Source: Paenibacillus amylolyticus (GTDB taxonomy: Bacteria; Bacillota; Bacilli; Paenibacillales; Paenibacillaceae). From it: a stretch of DNA of 64,000 bases. The translations under genes and the position numbers were made by a program. The notes below the pieces were generated by a model. That model was not told where the DNA came from, made no database searches, and saw only the letters and a program-made list of their open reading frames with translations. The stretch is taken from the NCBI RefSeq assembly GCF_029689945.1, contig NZ_CP121451.1:2108001-2172000 (forward strand), read 5' to 3'. Of the stretch, positions 1 to 8,212 are shown one piece after another. Positions within the stretch are counted from its first letter, which is position 1; each line of letters starts with the position of its first letter.

Positions 1-213
1 ACCGCGACCACTCCACATTATAATGAAGAAATTATGTTTCAGTGTAGTGGGACGTGTACACAAAAGGGGACCTTGCTGACATCCAAACAGCCTATTATTT
101 GGTTTCAGCAGATTACGCTGGAAGAACCCATTTCATTTGACAAGATTCTAATGCCAGACAATCCATGCATGCATATCTTTGCACTAACCTTAGGGAAGGA
201 GTGGAATATATGA
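1..213 (+). CDS. C-terminal end of an unidentified protein (5' end outside window)
   Basis: An open frame runs from the first base to a TGA at 211-213, giving 70 residues of a C-terminus. Its stop overlaps the ATG of the next gene as ATGA (210-213), and the codons fit normal coding use. The tail has Cys pairs near its start (CSGTC) and ends LGKEWNI. I do not recognise the family. The overlap implies translational coupling with the BtrH-like gene, so the two probably act together, perhaps in a small biosynthetic operon. That role is inference. Confidence 0.6.
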   Translation, partial: TATTPHYNEEIMFQCSGTCTQKGTLLTSKQPIIWFQQITLEEPISFDKILMPDNPCMHIFALTLGKEWNI

Positions 214-1232
214 ATATTCAGCCAAGAGAAGCACATACAGAAGGTGAAGATTGCTTTACCCTATGTGTAAGCAGCATTCTCAACTATAAAGAAATCACAA
301 ATTTCCTGGCGGTATGGAAGCAATGCGGGATGATGTACCATGAAGACCCGGAGAGAGGCACCCCGAAACTTGTCCCTACGTATATGACTGTTGAAAAGGA
401 GTTTCAACGCATTCATCACATTGATTTGAATATCGTCAGAACCAATGAACGGACCGAGGTTATCCAAGAGATCATGACGTTGCTTCAGCAAAACGAAGCA
501 GTCATTGTATGGGTTGATGTATTTTACATGAAATACAATTCACTCTATCAATTACTTCATTCGTCGCATTGTATTGTCTTGTCGGACTATGCAGATGGAC
601 AGTTTGAGTTTATCGATGATTTTTATCATTTGAAAGGCAATATGGATGAACAGACGTTATTTGAAGCACTTGATCTGGGTCAGACGCCATTAATTCGTGA
701 GGGCACACGTTATCGTTATGCCACATTGGATGTGGGTAATGCCGTTGAGCAGGTGAAAGAGAGCGAATTCTACGATATGCTTCATCAAAATCATGAAATC
801 ATGGATGGAAAATCCGGGCAGCTCACCAAACAGGTGGAGTGGTATGAATTGGTTAATCCGCATGTGGGTCTGCCTGCGATTGAAAGGTATATCGACGCTA
901 CACGTCAGCATATGCAGGACTCATCCGCATTGACGGAAGAATATCTGGACAATATGTATGGCGACTTGGCGGGCATAAGTAATAACAGATATTTGTATGG
1001 CCATTTCCTAAGAGAAGGCATACCGTATAATCCGGATATTTCCCAACTGGTGGAGACGTACGAATATGCTGCGCAGCGATGGAACCTTGCGGCTAATATG
1101 ACATTGAAGAGTCAATACCTGGATCTGGATCGTCGACATCATATGTTAGATCGAGTACTGGGTAAAATCGGGGAGATTATAACTTTGGAACAAGAGGCCC
1201 ATGACTTGGTCAAAAATCTTGTTGCCAGTTAA
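210..1232 (+). CDS. BtrH N-terminal-domain-like protein (C39/papain-like fold)
   Basis: The product has 340 residues. The ATG at 210 is chosen because GGAAGGAG lies just upstream and the codon overlaps the previous stop. Near the N-terminus an EDCFTLCVSSILNY segment resembles the Cys-containing helix of BtrH-like proteins. In the middle, VWVDVFYMKY is followed by a His-containing strand (SSHCIVLSDY) and an acidic FEFIDDF strand, the usual order Cys...His...Asp. BtrH proteins are acyltransferases in aminoglycoside and peptide biosynthesis, and relatives sit beside NRPS genes. The C-terminal half is helical and unassigned. The exact reaction is unknown. It is a distant relative of the tandem pair at 4750-6792 but retains cysteines. 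Confidence 0.65.
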   Translation: MNIQPREAHTEGEDCFTLCVSSILNYKEITNFLAVWKQCGMMYHEDPERGTPKLVPTYMTVEKEFQRIHHIDLNIVRTNERTEVIQEIMTLLQQNEAVIVWVDVFYMKYNSLYQLLHSSHCIVLSDYADGQFEFIDDFYHLKGNMDEQTLFEALDLGQTPLIREGTRYRYATLDVGNAVEQVKESEFYDMLHQNHEIMDGKSGQLTKQVEWYELVNPHVGLPAIERYIDATRQHMQDSSALTEEYLDNMYGDLAGISNNRYLYGHFLREGIPYNPDISQLVETYEYAAQRWNLAANMTLKSQYLDLDRRHHMLDRVLGKIGEIITLEQEAHDLVKNLVAS

Positions 1233-1254
1233 GGGTATCACTAATCTTATGCAA

Positions 1255-1301
1255 ATCAAAAAGGCCCGTAAAGCGACATTTGCTTTACGGGCCTTTTTGA
1301 T
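1255..1301. terminator. Bidirectional rho-independent terminator
   Basis: A near-perfect stem of about 20 bp (1255-1274 with 1282-1301) around a 7-base loop has A-runs on the left and T-runs on the right. It can therefore stop both the BtrH-like gene and the convergent MFS gene. Confidence 0.85.
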
Positions 1302-1314
1302 GACTTGCTTCATA

Positions 1315-2682
1315 TTACGCAGCCGCTTTTTTCTGTGACTGCATTCTCAGATACACCTGGGAGAAAATAACGGATGCCAGTGCGACCGCGGTCATACCCC
1401 AGAAAATATTAGTGTATGCCGAGGAGAGTGGCAAGTTCTGCATGGCTGTTAAGGCTACGCCAGTAACAGCCACGCTGAAAGCACCGCTGAAGAACTGACT
1501 GAGTTGGAACAGGCCCATACCGGCGCCCACCTGATCCATGGTCAGATTACCAGACAATTCATTGGACACGCTGGTGGTAAGGGATGAGAAACCAACGCTG
1601 AGCAGCACATACACAGCCATAATGGCGTAGATGTTATTGTCTGCAAATAAGGCGAACAATCCGGCAGCGGCCAGTAGCAGCCATGGCGCAAACTTCAGCA
1701 GCAACGTGTTGCCATGTCGGTCAATCATGCGGCCGATCCGATTGGACAGCAGCATGGACACGACTGCACCCGGGAAGATGACGAGTCCGGACTGAGCGGG
1801 AGTCAATCCATACAGATGCGCCAAAATTTGCGGCAGCAGGAACAGCGTTGAGAAGTTATTGATGTACGATACAATACCCAGCGAGCTGAGGATCATATAT
1901 TTTTTGTTTTTGAAGAGAGCAGGTTGAACAAATGGATCTGCTGCGCGCCGAATACGGAGCCAGAACAGAAGCAATGCCGCAGCACCAATGACAAGTGTAA
2001 ACCACTGTCGGGAAGTCAGGAATAACAGCACACCAGTCGTACCGATGGCAAGCAGCACGGCACCAAGCAGGTCGAATGAACCTTTTAGCGGTGTTTCCCG
2101 AGGAAGCAGTTTAAAGAATACAGGAATCAAGAATAACGTTAATCCCGTAACGATAAACAAATCATGCCATCCCAGAAATTGAGTAATACTTCCGCCGATG
2201 ACGGGACCAAGTCCAAGCCCCAGTGAACTGGCGGACATGATGACAGCCATCGATTTACCCCGGCGATCATTGGGAATGTATCGTGTAATCAGCACAATGG
2301 CGAGCCCCGGAACAGAGGCAGCACCCGCAGCCTGGATCAGACGTGCAATGAGCAAAATGATGAAATGATTACTGAAGAACCCGAGAACGGATGCTGCACC
2401 AAGTAACGTAAGCCCGGTCGTGAATAAGGTACGAATGGGTATGAAATCCGATAGACGTGAGAACGTGATCGAGGAAATGGCAAATACAATGGAATACCCT
2501 GTAACAATCCAGGAGGAAGCGACGGAAGTAAGCATGAATTCGGCTGCAATTTTGGGCAGCGCCAGATTAAACATCATTGTATTCATAACAACGAGTACAA
2601 CGGTGAAGCCAAGTAAGCTTACAATTAATCCTTCCTGTATTCCGGTCCGTTCCCCTGATGATGCGGTTGCGGTGTTGTTCAT
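1315..2682 (-). CDS. MFS drug exporter, DHA2/TetA(L)-like
   Basis: This 455-residue integral membrane protein has about 14 predicted transmembrane segments, the length and topology of the DHA2 proton-antiport drug exporters such as Tet(L) and Tet(K). The loop after the second helix carries a degenerate motif A (SRLSDFIPIRTLF). An antiporter motif C-like stretch (GLGLGPVIGG) lies near residue 155. AGGAGG sits 6 bases before the ATG. It is transcribed divergently from an ArsR-type regulator, a common self-regulated exporter layout. The substrate is not predictable from sequence. Confidence 0.85.
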   Translation of the reverse strand: MNNTATASSGERTGIQEGLIVSLLGFTVVLVVMNTMMFNLALPKIAAEFMLTSVASSWIVTGYSIVFAISSITFSRLSDFIPIRTLFTTGLTLLGAASVLGFFSNHFIILLIARLIQAAGAASVPGLAIVLITRYIPNDRRGKSMAVIMSASSLGLGLGPVIGGSITQFLGWHDLFIVTGLTLFLIPVFFKLLPRETPLKGSFDLLGAVLLAIGTTGVLLFLTSRQWFTLVIGAAALLLFWLRIRRAADPFVQPALFKNKKYMILSSLGIVSYINNFSTLFLLPQILAHLYGLTPAQSGLVIFPGAVVSMLLSNRIGRMIDRHGNTLLLKFAPWLLLAAAGLFALFADNNIYAIMAVYVLLSVGFSSLTTSVSNELSGNLTMDQVGAGMGLFQLSQFFSGAFSVAVTGVALTAMQNLPLSSAYTNIFWGMTAVALASVIFSQVYLRMQSQKKAAA

Positions 2683-2804
2683 AAAAACCTCCTAAAGTGA
2701 TGTGTATTTCGCAACATTTCAGAAACGGTGTGTAACATTTGCAAAATGTAGTATGATGTCAATCCCGTGCCTGACAGCACGGGTTACATAACGAAATCAT
2801 TAAA

Positions 2805-2822
2805 GTTCGATTGGTATCGAAC
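2805..2822. promoter_or_regulatory. Candidate operator between MFS and ArsR-type genes
   Basis: GTTCGAT, four bases, then ATCGAAC form a perfect 7-4-7 inverted repeat in the 200-base divergent promoter region. A second hairpin (CCCGTGC-6-GCACGGG, 2764-2783) lies next to it. Binding by the neighbouring ArsR-type protein is inference. Confidence 0.45.
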
Positions 2823-2886
2823 ATTAGAAATATATCATGAATTTGTGTTAAAATACAATGGATAGTCTGAGAAAGGGGACTACTGT

Positions 2887-3208
2887 ATGAAAATTTTGCA
2901 TCATCCAAAGGTGTCGGATATTGAACTTTCCTCCGTATTGTATGCGTTAAGCGACCCAACCCGTCTTGGGATTGTTGCCGAAGCAGCCAGAAGCGGAGCA
3001 GCCATGCAGTCATTTTCATGCACCTGTTGTGAAGTCCACGATGTCACACCACATTCGCACCCTGCGGGAAGCCGGCGTTATTCGGGTCAGAGTGCAGGGC
3101 ACACAGCATTTTCTCACCCTGCGATCCGATGATCTGGAAACACGCTTTCCAGGTCTTTTACAACCGTTATTGCAGGCCGCAGCTCAGTCGAGCACAGATC
3201 TTTCCTAA
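2887..3208 (+). CDS. ArsR/SmtB-family repressor, frameshifted
   Basis: The start (ATG 2887, AAAGGGG upstream) encodes the typical N-terminus ending LYALSDPTRLGIVAEAARSG. The recognition helix and C-terminus (KSTMSHHIRTLREAGVIRVR...) continue in another frame. The break lies near 2993-3000 and fits one extra base or two missing bases. Joined, the protein has about 106 residues, normal for the family. The SxxSHH recognition helix is intact. No obvious metal-binding ELCxC site is visible, so a metal ligand is doubtful. It probably represses the divergent MFS exporter. It may be a real pseudogene, but the many similar breaks in this window favour a sequence error. Confidence 0.75.
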
Positions 3209-3263
3209 ATGTTGTCCTTTCTTCAGGTAGAAGAGGGGACATTTTTATTTTCTAATACTGCAT

Positions 3264-3430
3264 GTTCAAAAAGTTAACGATTCAGCACCGAGAAGGTTGC
3301 GAGAACCTGAAGGAGGAGGAGCGGAGTGTAGGCAAACCTACATGAGCACCGGACTCCGAAGGTGAACGCAAGATTCGATGTCGAGTTCGCTTCTTGGGCT
3401 ACTTCGTGATCAATTGGGGACTTTTTGAAC
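3264..3430. repeat. 167-bp intergenic element with terminal inverted repeats
   Basis: Perfect 11-bp inverted repeats GTTCAAAAAGT / ACTTTTTGAAC bound the element. Internally there are nested stems: AGGTT-5-AACCT (3294-3308), TGTAGG-4-CCTACA (3327-3342) enclosed by CGGAGT/ACTCCG (3322-3358), and GAAC/GTTC arms near 3364-3390. No coding frame is credible. It resembles a MITE-like or structured-RNA repeat, and I believe similar sequences recur between Paenibacillus genes, but that is memory and not shown here. It fills most of the gap 3209-3523. Confidence 0.6.
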
Positions 3431-3523
3431 AACCTTTAGAACTGATGCGACATTCTGTGTCGTACCATGCCCTATATAATAACCGTGAACACATAAACCA
3501 TATCGAAAAGAGGTTCACAACCA

Positions 3524-3712
3524 TTGGCAAAAACCAAAAGAGGACGTGTCTTGTGGAGTCTTCCTTCCAGAGGCCGGGGAACATGCCCGGTGTGCAGCAG
3601 TACTCGAATTAAATTGTTGTATACGCAAACGAAAACAGACGGTACAAGTCTGAAGGTATGCAAAAAGTGCTCCAAAGCAGTGCAATCCAGAGTGGATAGG
3701 GCACACGTATAA
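3524..3712 (+). CDS. Small zinc-ribbon-like protein, 62 aa
   Basis: A TTG start follows AAAGAGG by 10 bases. The 62-residue basic protein carries two Cys pairs, GTCPVCSS and LKVCKKCSK, about 25 residues apart, which would make a four-cysteine zinc ribbon. The N-terminus (MAKTKRGRV) is Lys/Arg-rich, as in ribosomal or RNA-binding small proteins. It is followed by a hairpin terminator, so it is a monocistronic unit. Function unknown; nucleic-acid binding is a guess from charge and zinc ribbon. Confidence 0.65.
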   Translation: MAKTKRGRVLWSLPSRGRGTCPVCSSTRIKLLYTQTKTDGTSLKVCKKCSKAVQSRVDRAHV

Positions 3713-3722
3713 CAACATAACT

Positions 3723-3752
3723 GGCCTGTTCTACGGAACGGGCCATGTCTTT
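3723..3752 (+). terminator. Terminator after the zinc-ribbon gene
   Basis: GGCCTGTTC pairs with GAACGGGCC (one wobble) across a 4-base loop, followed by a short T-rich stretch. Confidence 0.6.
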
Positions 3753-3798
3753 TGATATAATGGAATAAACTAGGATTGACTGAGAGGAGGGCGGGAAG

Positions 3799-4719
3799 GT
3801 GAGTAATATGCATCGGATTCACTGGTTTGATGAACAGATACGGGGTGGACGTTTTCCGAACAGTAGCTGGCTTGCCCGTGAATTTGAAATCTCCCGTCGT
3901 CAGGCTCAGCGTGATATTGAATATATGGCAAGTTCCCTGCGAGCCCCTTTGGTGTATATGGCGAAATATCGAGGCTATTGTTATGAGGATCAGACTTATC
4001 GATTGCCTCATTTATATATGACGGAAGAAGAACAGCGTGTACTGAAATATCTGGCGCATCGTTATCGACATTATGATTATGATCAAGCAGACGCGGTGAA
4101 ACGGGTAGCACATCTGCTGGAGCGTTTTACGTTGGAGGAACAACAGATGGAAAGCCGCGAGCTTCCGGTGTTCTCGGCGCAACCGAAGCAGCTGCAGTTC
4201 TTTGAATTGTTGTCCCATGCCATAACTGATTTGCGTAAAGTACATATTCACTACAAGGATCACGAGGGAGAACGGCAGTTGTCCTTGTGTCCATTGAAGA
4301 TGATATCCCAGTTTAACGCGGATTACGTGGTGGGTTATGAAGCAGATCCTGTGAAGCATGTGGCCATTCGATTGGAGGGCGTAGTTCATGTATCAATCTT
4401 GGATGAGAGATTTGAGTACAGGGCAGATGCTCTGCTAGGTGGATGGGAAGAACCACTGCCTGTGCGAAAACCGTTCGTAGCTGAGATTCGTTTGAAAGAA
4501 GTACAGCAAATGGAGATGTGGCAGGGGTATCGTATTCGGGCAAGCCAAGATCGGATTTATTCGATTGAATTTTATGACACGGACGCTTTCTTGCAGCATT
4601 TGTTTATTAGCGAATGGGAGGAACTTTTATCTCCTGGGTGGCTCAGACGCAAGCTTCAGCATAGCGCAGAAGGAATAATGGTCAGGCTCGCGATACAATG
4701 TAAGCAAAACGTGGAATAA
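3799..4719 (+). CDS. HTH / WYL-domain transcriptional regulator
   Basis: The product has 306 residues. The GTG start is chosen for GAGGAGG 9 bases upstream. Residues 1-60 form an HTH-11/DeoR-like helix-turn-helix (WLAREFEISRRQAQRDIEYM), followed by a linker and a WYL-type module at about 125-205 (LRKVHIHYKDHEGERQL, then VVGYE...). WYL regulators sense nucleic-acid-like or other small ligands. The next two genes, 30 and 24 bases apart, are BtrH-like paralogues in the same direction, so the three probably form one operon and this protein its regulator. Confidence 0.8.
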   Translation: MSNMHRIHWFDEQIRGGRFPNSSWLAREFEISRRQAQRDIEYMASSLRAPLVYMAKYRGYCYEDQTYRLPHLYMTEEEQRVLKYLAHRYRHYDYDQADAVKRVAHLLERFTLEEQQMESRELPVFSAQPKQLQFFELLSHAITDLRKVHIHYKDHEGERQLSLCPLKMISQFNADYVVGYEADPVKHVAIRLEGVVHVSILDERFEYRADALLGGWEEPLPVRKPFVAEIRLKEVQQMEMWQGYRIRASQDRIYSIEFYDTDAFLQHLFISEWEELLSPGWLRRKLQHSAEGIMVRLAIQCKQNVE

Positions 4720-4749
4720 ACCAGCGCGTAGAGAGGAGAAGATACGTCC

Positions 4750-5748
4750 TTGTCTGAAATTCTTTTAGATACTCTTATTATGAAGCGGGAGTCCAAATCG
4801 TACGTGGACAGTCTGCATGCAATACTCACCCATACGGGCCAGTTTCAAGGTTCCAAGGTTGTACTTGCCGGATATACCGGCATGGCTTTCAAGCTGGCGG
4901 TACATCGCAGACTACTTCCGATGTCGGTTACAGCGTATGGACAATGGGGAGAAGCGCATCGACCGGGAATTGATAATCTGGGGATATTCACAATCTGGGA
5001 TGGGGGACGGACACGTCATCCCACGTTCAGTTATTACCAGCAGGATGCAGTGAATTGGGTGAGACGGAGCCTTGATGAAGGCATAGGTGTGATCTACTGG
5101 ATTCCTGAATTCGGCGTCATTCATGGATATGATGACAGTGATCGCATCTTTTATGTGCAGGACGGATGGAGCAAGAAACCTCAGATTTTGCTATATGATA
5201 ATTTCGGCTTGAACTTTACGGGGTTTTGGTATTGTCAGATTTTTGGTGATCAGGTCCATATTTCTGAACAGCAAATGCTGCTGGAATCTCTTCGACTTGC
5301 GATTGAGGATTGGGATATCCCCTATCGTCTGTTACCTGATCAGAATATTGCTTCAGGTAGAATGGCATATGATGTGTGGGTGGAGGCCCTGCGGCGTGGG
5401 GATTTCGATGAATCAGGTGCGGCTTATATTTTGGAATCCTTCTGCCATGCTCGAACTGAAATCCGGATGTATCTGCAGGATGTTCGAGGGGTGTGGAACG
5501 AACTGGACCAGGCTTGTGCATGTTATGAACAGCTTGGGACGTTAATTGACCAAATGAAGGGATACATAATTCAGCAGGAAAATAGACGTGTCTTGCGACC
5601 AGATACCACAGAAGATCTAGCACAGGTACTAGTGAAGGCGAAAGTGCTGGAAGAGCGGGCTATTAATTATTTCCGATTGATCTCCAGGAAGTATCCTGAC
5701 CTTAAACGGACCACTGTACCACGGTGGGGAGCACATTCCGCGCGATAA
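4750..5748 (+). CDS. BtrH-like protein, first of a tandem pair (332 aa)
   Basis: A TTG start follows GAGAGGAG. The sequence aligns with the next gene over its whole length: an RRLLP segment near residue 55, YYQQDAVNWVRR, GIGVIYWIPEFGVIHGYDD at about 117-135, and a C-terminal helical half. The GYDD strand pair resembles the His/Asp half of the BtrH/C39 papain-like fold. The N-terminal helix that should carry the catalytic Cys has none (KVVLAGYTGMAF), so it may be a non-enzymatic or altered-chemistry member. It has no signal peptide and is probably cytoplasmic. Function unknown. Confidence 0.6.
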   Translation: MSEILLDTLIMKRESKSYVDSLHAILTHTGQFQGSKVVLAGYTGMAFKLAVHRRLLPMSVTAYGQWGEAHRPGIDNLGIFTIWDGGRTRHPTFSYYQQDAVNWVRRSLDEGIGVIYWIPEFGVIHGYDDSDRIFYVQDGWSKKPQILLYDNFGLNFTGFWYCQIFGDQVHISEQQMLLESLRLAIEDWDIPYRLLPDQNIASGRMAYDVWVEALRRGDFDESGAAYILESFCHARTEIRMYLQDVRGVWNELDQACACYEQLGTLIDQMKGYIIQQENRRVLRPDTTEDLAQVLVKAKVLEERAINYFRLISRKYPDLKRTTVPRWGAHSAR

Positions 5749-5772
5749 GATGAGGATGGAAGGAAGTGATGG

Positions 5773-6792
5773 ATGATGGCAGCCAAAGTAGTATTGCAGG
5801 ATTTGATTCGCTGCCCGCAAACTCTGAATTCTGCTAGTGCTATATCATGGAGCGGCATGGGCTCGTATACAGATGCGATGTACCGCATTTTATTACACAC
5901 ACAGTGGATGGACTTTCCGCGCCACATGATTGCTGGTATGACGGCAAGTGTCTTTCGATTGGTGGTGGATCGGCGTCTGACCGCAGAATCATTCTCGGCA
6001 TATAACTGGATGGCAGAAAACTTTGTGGCGGCTGATTTTCTTGGTATAACAACGGGTCAACATGGTGGATTCTCATTCGAACCAACCTTTCCGCTTTATC
6101 AGAAGCAGGCCGTGAATGACATTAAGGCATCCATTGACCGAGGGGTAGGTGCAATTCTCTGGCATGATGAATTTGTCATTGTTACTGGATATGATGATGT
6201 GGAACAGGTACTATTCATCTGTGATAGCAAGGGCAATGAGGTTATTCGTCTGCCCTATCATTCGCTGGGGAGGAACAGTACACCCTACTGGTACTATCAG
6301 GTGCTGGAAGCCTATGCACCTATAGATCTATGGGAAGTCTGCAAGGAATCGTTAATCCAGGCCGTGTACAAATGGGACACCCATGACTACATGCTGCCGC
6401 CTCAAGATTATGCCTGTGGAGCGGCTGCGTATGAAGCTATTGCTGCTGTTTTGCAGTCAGGAACATATGACGCAGTACAGGCGGCAACTGTACTTCGCTA
6501 TTATGCTCAATCAAGAATGGATATTGCCTCTTATGTAGCAGGGCTCAAGCATCTGTCCATTCATATGGAGCAGGTTATAGACGAGTATGAGCAACTCGCA
6601 AGCCTCTATACAATGATCATTGAGGTGATCGATGACTCCATCTCTTGGAATTCGAGAGAACCAGAATATGTTCAAAGCGTGATGGAGCTTATACGCAAAG
6701 CAGGGGCTACGGAACAGCGTGCCATTGATGCCATTAAACATGCCTTTCGAGAGACGATAGGCAATCGTTTTGATGACGTTGGTTTAAGATGA
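5773..6792 (+). CDS. BtrH-like protein, second of a tandem pair (339 aa)
   Basis: It starts at an ATG pair (5773/5776) after GGAAGGAAG, 24 bases from the previous stop. It is a clear paralogue of the preceding gene: DRRLTAESFSAY, LYQKQAVNDIK, GVGAILWHDEFVIVTGYDD, PYWYYQVLE and a helical C-terminal half line up. Here too the N-terminal helix (RHMIAGMTASVF) lacks a Cys. Tandem duplication with divergence suggests that two related partners or substrates are handled. A hairpin terminator follows, closing the WYL-regulator operon. Confidence 0.6.
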   Translation: MMAAKVVLQDLIRCPQTLNSASAISWSGMGSYTDAMYRILLHTQWMDFPRHMIAGMTASVFRLVVDRRLTAESFSAYNWMAENFVAADFLGITTGQHGGFSFEPTFPLYQKQAVNDIKASIDRGVGAILWHDEFVIVTGYDDVEQVLFICDSKGNEVIRLPYHSLGRNSTPYWYYQVLEAYAPIDLWEVCKESLIQAVYKWDTHDYMLPPQDYACGAAAYEAIAAVLQSGTYDAVQAATVLRYYAQSRMDIASYVAGLKHLSIHMEQVIDEYEQLASLYTMIIEVIDDSISWNSREPEYVQSVMELIRKAGATEQRAIDAIKHAFRETIGNRFDDVGLR

Positions 6793-6835
6793 ATCGAGCA
6801 TGATAGAGAAAACTGAAAAGCTGAGCATGAATAAA

Positions 6836-6868
6836 ACCGGACAGGCCGCGGCCCATCCGGTATATTTT
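6836..6868 (+). terminator. Hairpin terminator after the BtrH-like pair
   Basis: ACCGGA and TCCGGT arms enclose a GGCCGCGGCC palindrome; TATATTTTC follows. Confidence 0.6.
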
Positions 6869-6934
6869 CATTGCACATATATGACATCAGGTTATGTAAA
6901 TGATGCTCATAATAACTTTTATAAGAAAAAATAA

Positions 6935-6952
6935 CCAAAATTTTAATTTTGG
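6935..6952. promoter_or_regulatory. Perfect inverted repeat upstream of the Spo0E-like gene
   Basis: CCAAAATT, two bases, AATTTTGG. It lies about 90 bases before the Spo0E-like start in an A/T-rich region and could be an operator. No regulator is assigned. Confidence 0.3.
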
Positions 6953-7040
6953 GGTAATCCAAACCCGCTCTTGTTCCGAATATTATATTAGATGGTCTTT
7001 TTTGGATGATGGATATTCGAGGACAACAGGGGGCGGGAGT

Positions 7041-7232
7041 ATGGTACATAATCCGGATACCATTCAGGAATGTATCGAACGTGCACGGCAAAGGCTCTAT
7101 CAGATTGCAGCTCAATACCCGGAACTGTGGCATCCGGAGGTTATTCGTCAATCCATGGTGCTGGATGAGTTAATTAATGAATATAACAACGCAACTCGCG
7201 CGAGAACGAATTCAGATCAACTGAAATCATGA
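7041..7232 (+). CDS. Spo0E-like aspartyl-phosphate phosphatase, 63 aa
   Basis: The ATG at 7041 follows GGGCGGGAG. Two short helices are visible: an N-terminal one (IQECIERARQRLYQIA) and a C-terminal one bearing the Spo0E signature SxxLDELI (here RQSMVLDELINEY). Spo0E family proteins dephosphorylate Spo0A or related response regulators and delay sporulation. Length is typical for the family. An upstream in-frame extension to 6900 is rejected because it has no coding character. It lies alone between convergent units. Confidence 0.8.
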   Translation: MVHNPDTIQECIERARQRLYQIAAQYPELWHPEVIRQSMVLDELINEYNNATRARTNSDQLKS

Positions 7233-7269
7233 GCATGAACGTATAGAAAAGTACGTATAGAATGTAGAA

Positions 7270-7288
7270 GAATCCCATGAAGGGATTC
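7270..7288 (-). terminator. Weak hairpin downstream of the lplC-like gene
   Basis: GAATCCC-5-GGGATTC with only a short T-rich tail on the minus strand. It could end the permease operon. Confidence 0.35.
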
Positions 7289-7300
7289 CGTGTGTTAGCG

Positions 7301-8179
7301 TTATTCTTTTACCGCCCCGAGCACAATCCCCTTTACGAAGAAACGCTGCAAGAACGGATAGACGAGCAGAATCGGCAGAGCGCCGATAAAGATCTGAGCC
7401 GCGTTCACCGTCCGTTGAGACATGTTCTGGAGCTGTGTGGCATCCACGTTCATGTTGGAGAAATCCTGCTGTACGATGATGGTCTGCATTAATGTCGCGA
7501 GTGGATATTTGGAAGCATCATTCATATAGATCAACCCGTCGAACCAGGAATTCCACTGACCTACCATGGTGAATAAGGAGATTGTGGCAATGGCAGGCAT
7601 GGATACAGGCAGATAAATTTTGAACAACGTCGTGATGTGGTTGGCACCATCGATAAATGCGGCTTCTTCCAGCTCTTTTGGCACGTTGCGGAAAAAGTTC
7701 ATCATGAGAATCAAGTTCCAGACAGCCACCGCTCCCGGCAAAATGAGAGCCCACATCGTATTAATCAGTCCAAGCTTCTGGATTAAAATATAGGATGGAA
7801 TCAATCCCCCGCTAAACAGCATCGTGAAGATGAAAAACCACGCATATAGCGAGCGCCCCTTGAAATGCAGACTCTCCTTGGATAACGGATAAGCCGTCAG
7901 GAAGACAAGTGTCATACTGAGCAATGTGCCCAGAATCGTACGCTGGACTGAGATCCAGAGTGCACTGAGAAAGTTACTGTTACCAAATGTTTTGGTGTAC
8001 GCGTCCACCGTAAAATCAATTGGCCAAAGTGTCACCAGATTGGCGGATGCTGCCGCTTTGCCACTGAAGGAAACGGCCAGAATATGGACCAGCGGCAGGA
8101 TGCACAGGATCGAGACGGCCGCGATGAATATCAGGTTAAAACCATTGAATATACGGTACCCGGTTGTTTTGTGATACAC
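7301..8179 (-). CDS. CUT1 sugar ABC permease, LplC/YtcP-like
   Basis: The 292-residue inner-membrane permease has about six transmembrane segments and the ABC-permease EAA loop EEAAFIDGANHITTLF near residue 171. A GTG start follows AAGGGGG by 7 bases. It forms the second half of a permease pair with the gene at 8213-9178, and the binding protein lies divergently at 13342. This is the LplABC/YtcQP arrangement for complex plant-polysaccharide oligomers. No ATPase is nearby, so a shared MsmX-type ATPase is expected. The substrate is inferred only. Confidence 0.85.
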   Translation of the reverse strand: MYHKTTGYRIFNGFNLIFIAAVSILCILPLVHILAVSFSGKAAASANLVTLWPIDFTVDAYTKTFGNSNFLSALWISVQRTILGTLLSMTLVFLTAYPLSKESLHFKGRSLYAWFFIFTMLFSGGLIPSYILIQKLGLINTMWALILPGAVAVWNLILMMNFFRNVPKELEEAAFIDGANHITTLFKIYLPVSMPAIATISLFTMVGQWNSWFDGLIYMNDASKYPLATLMQTIIVQQDFSNMNVDATQLQNMSQRTVNAAQIFIGALPILLVYPFLQRFFVKGIVLGAVKE

Positions 8180-8212
8180 CTTGATTCCCCCTTAATGCAT
8201 TGTGCTAACGTT

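Noticed and set aside
3472..4111. Minus-strand frames across the zinc-ribbon and WYL genes
   Set aside because: They cover two real plus-strand genes and a terminator; no coding features.
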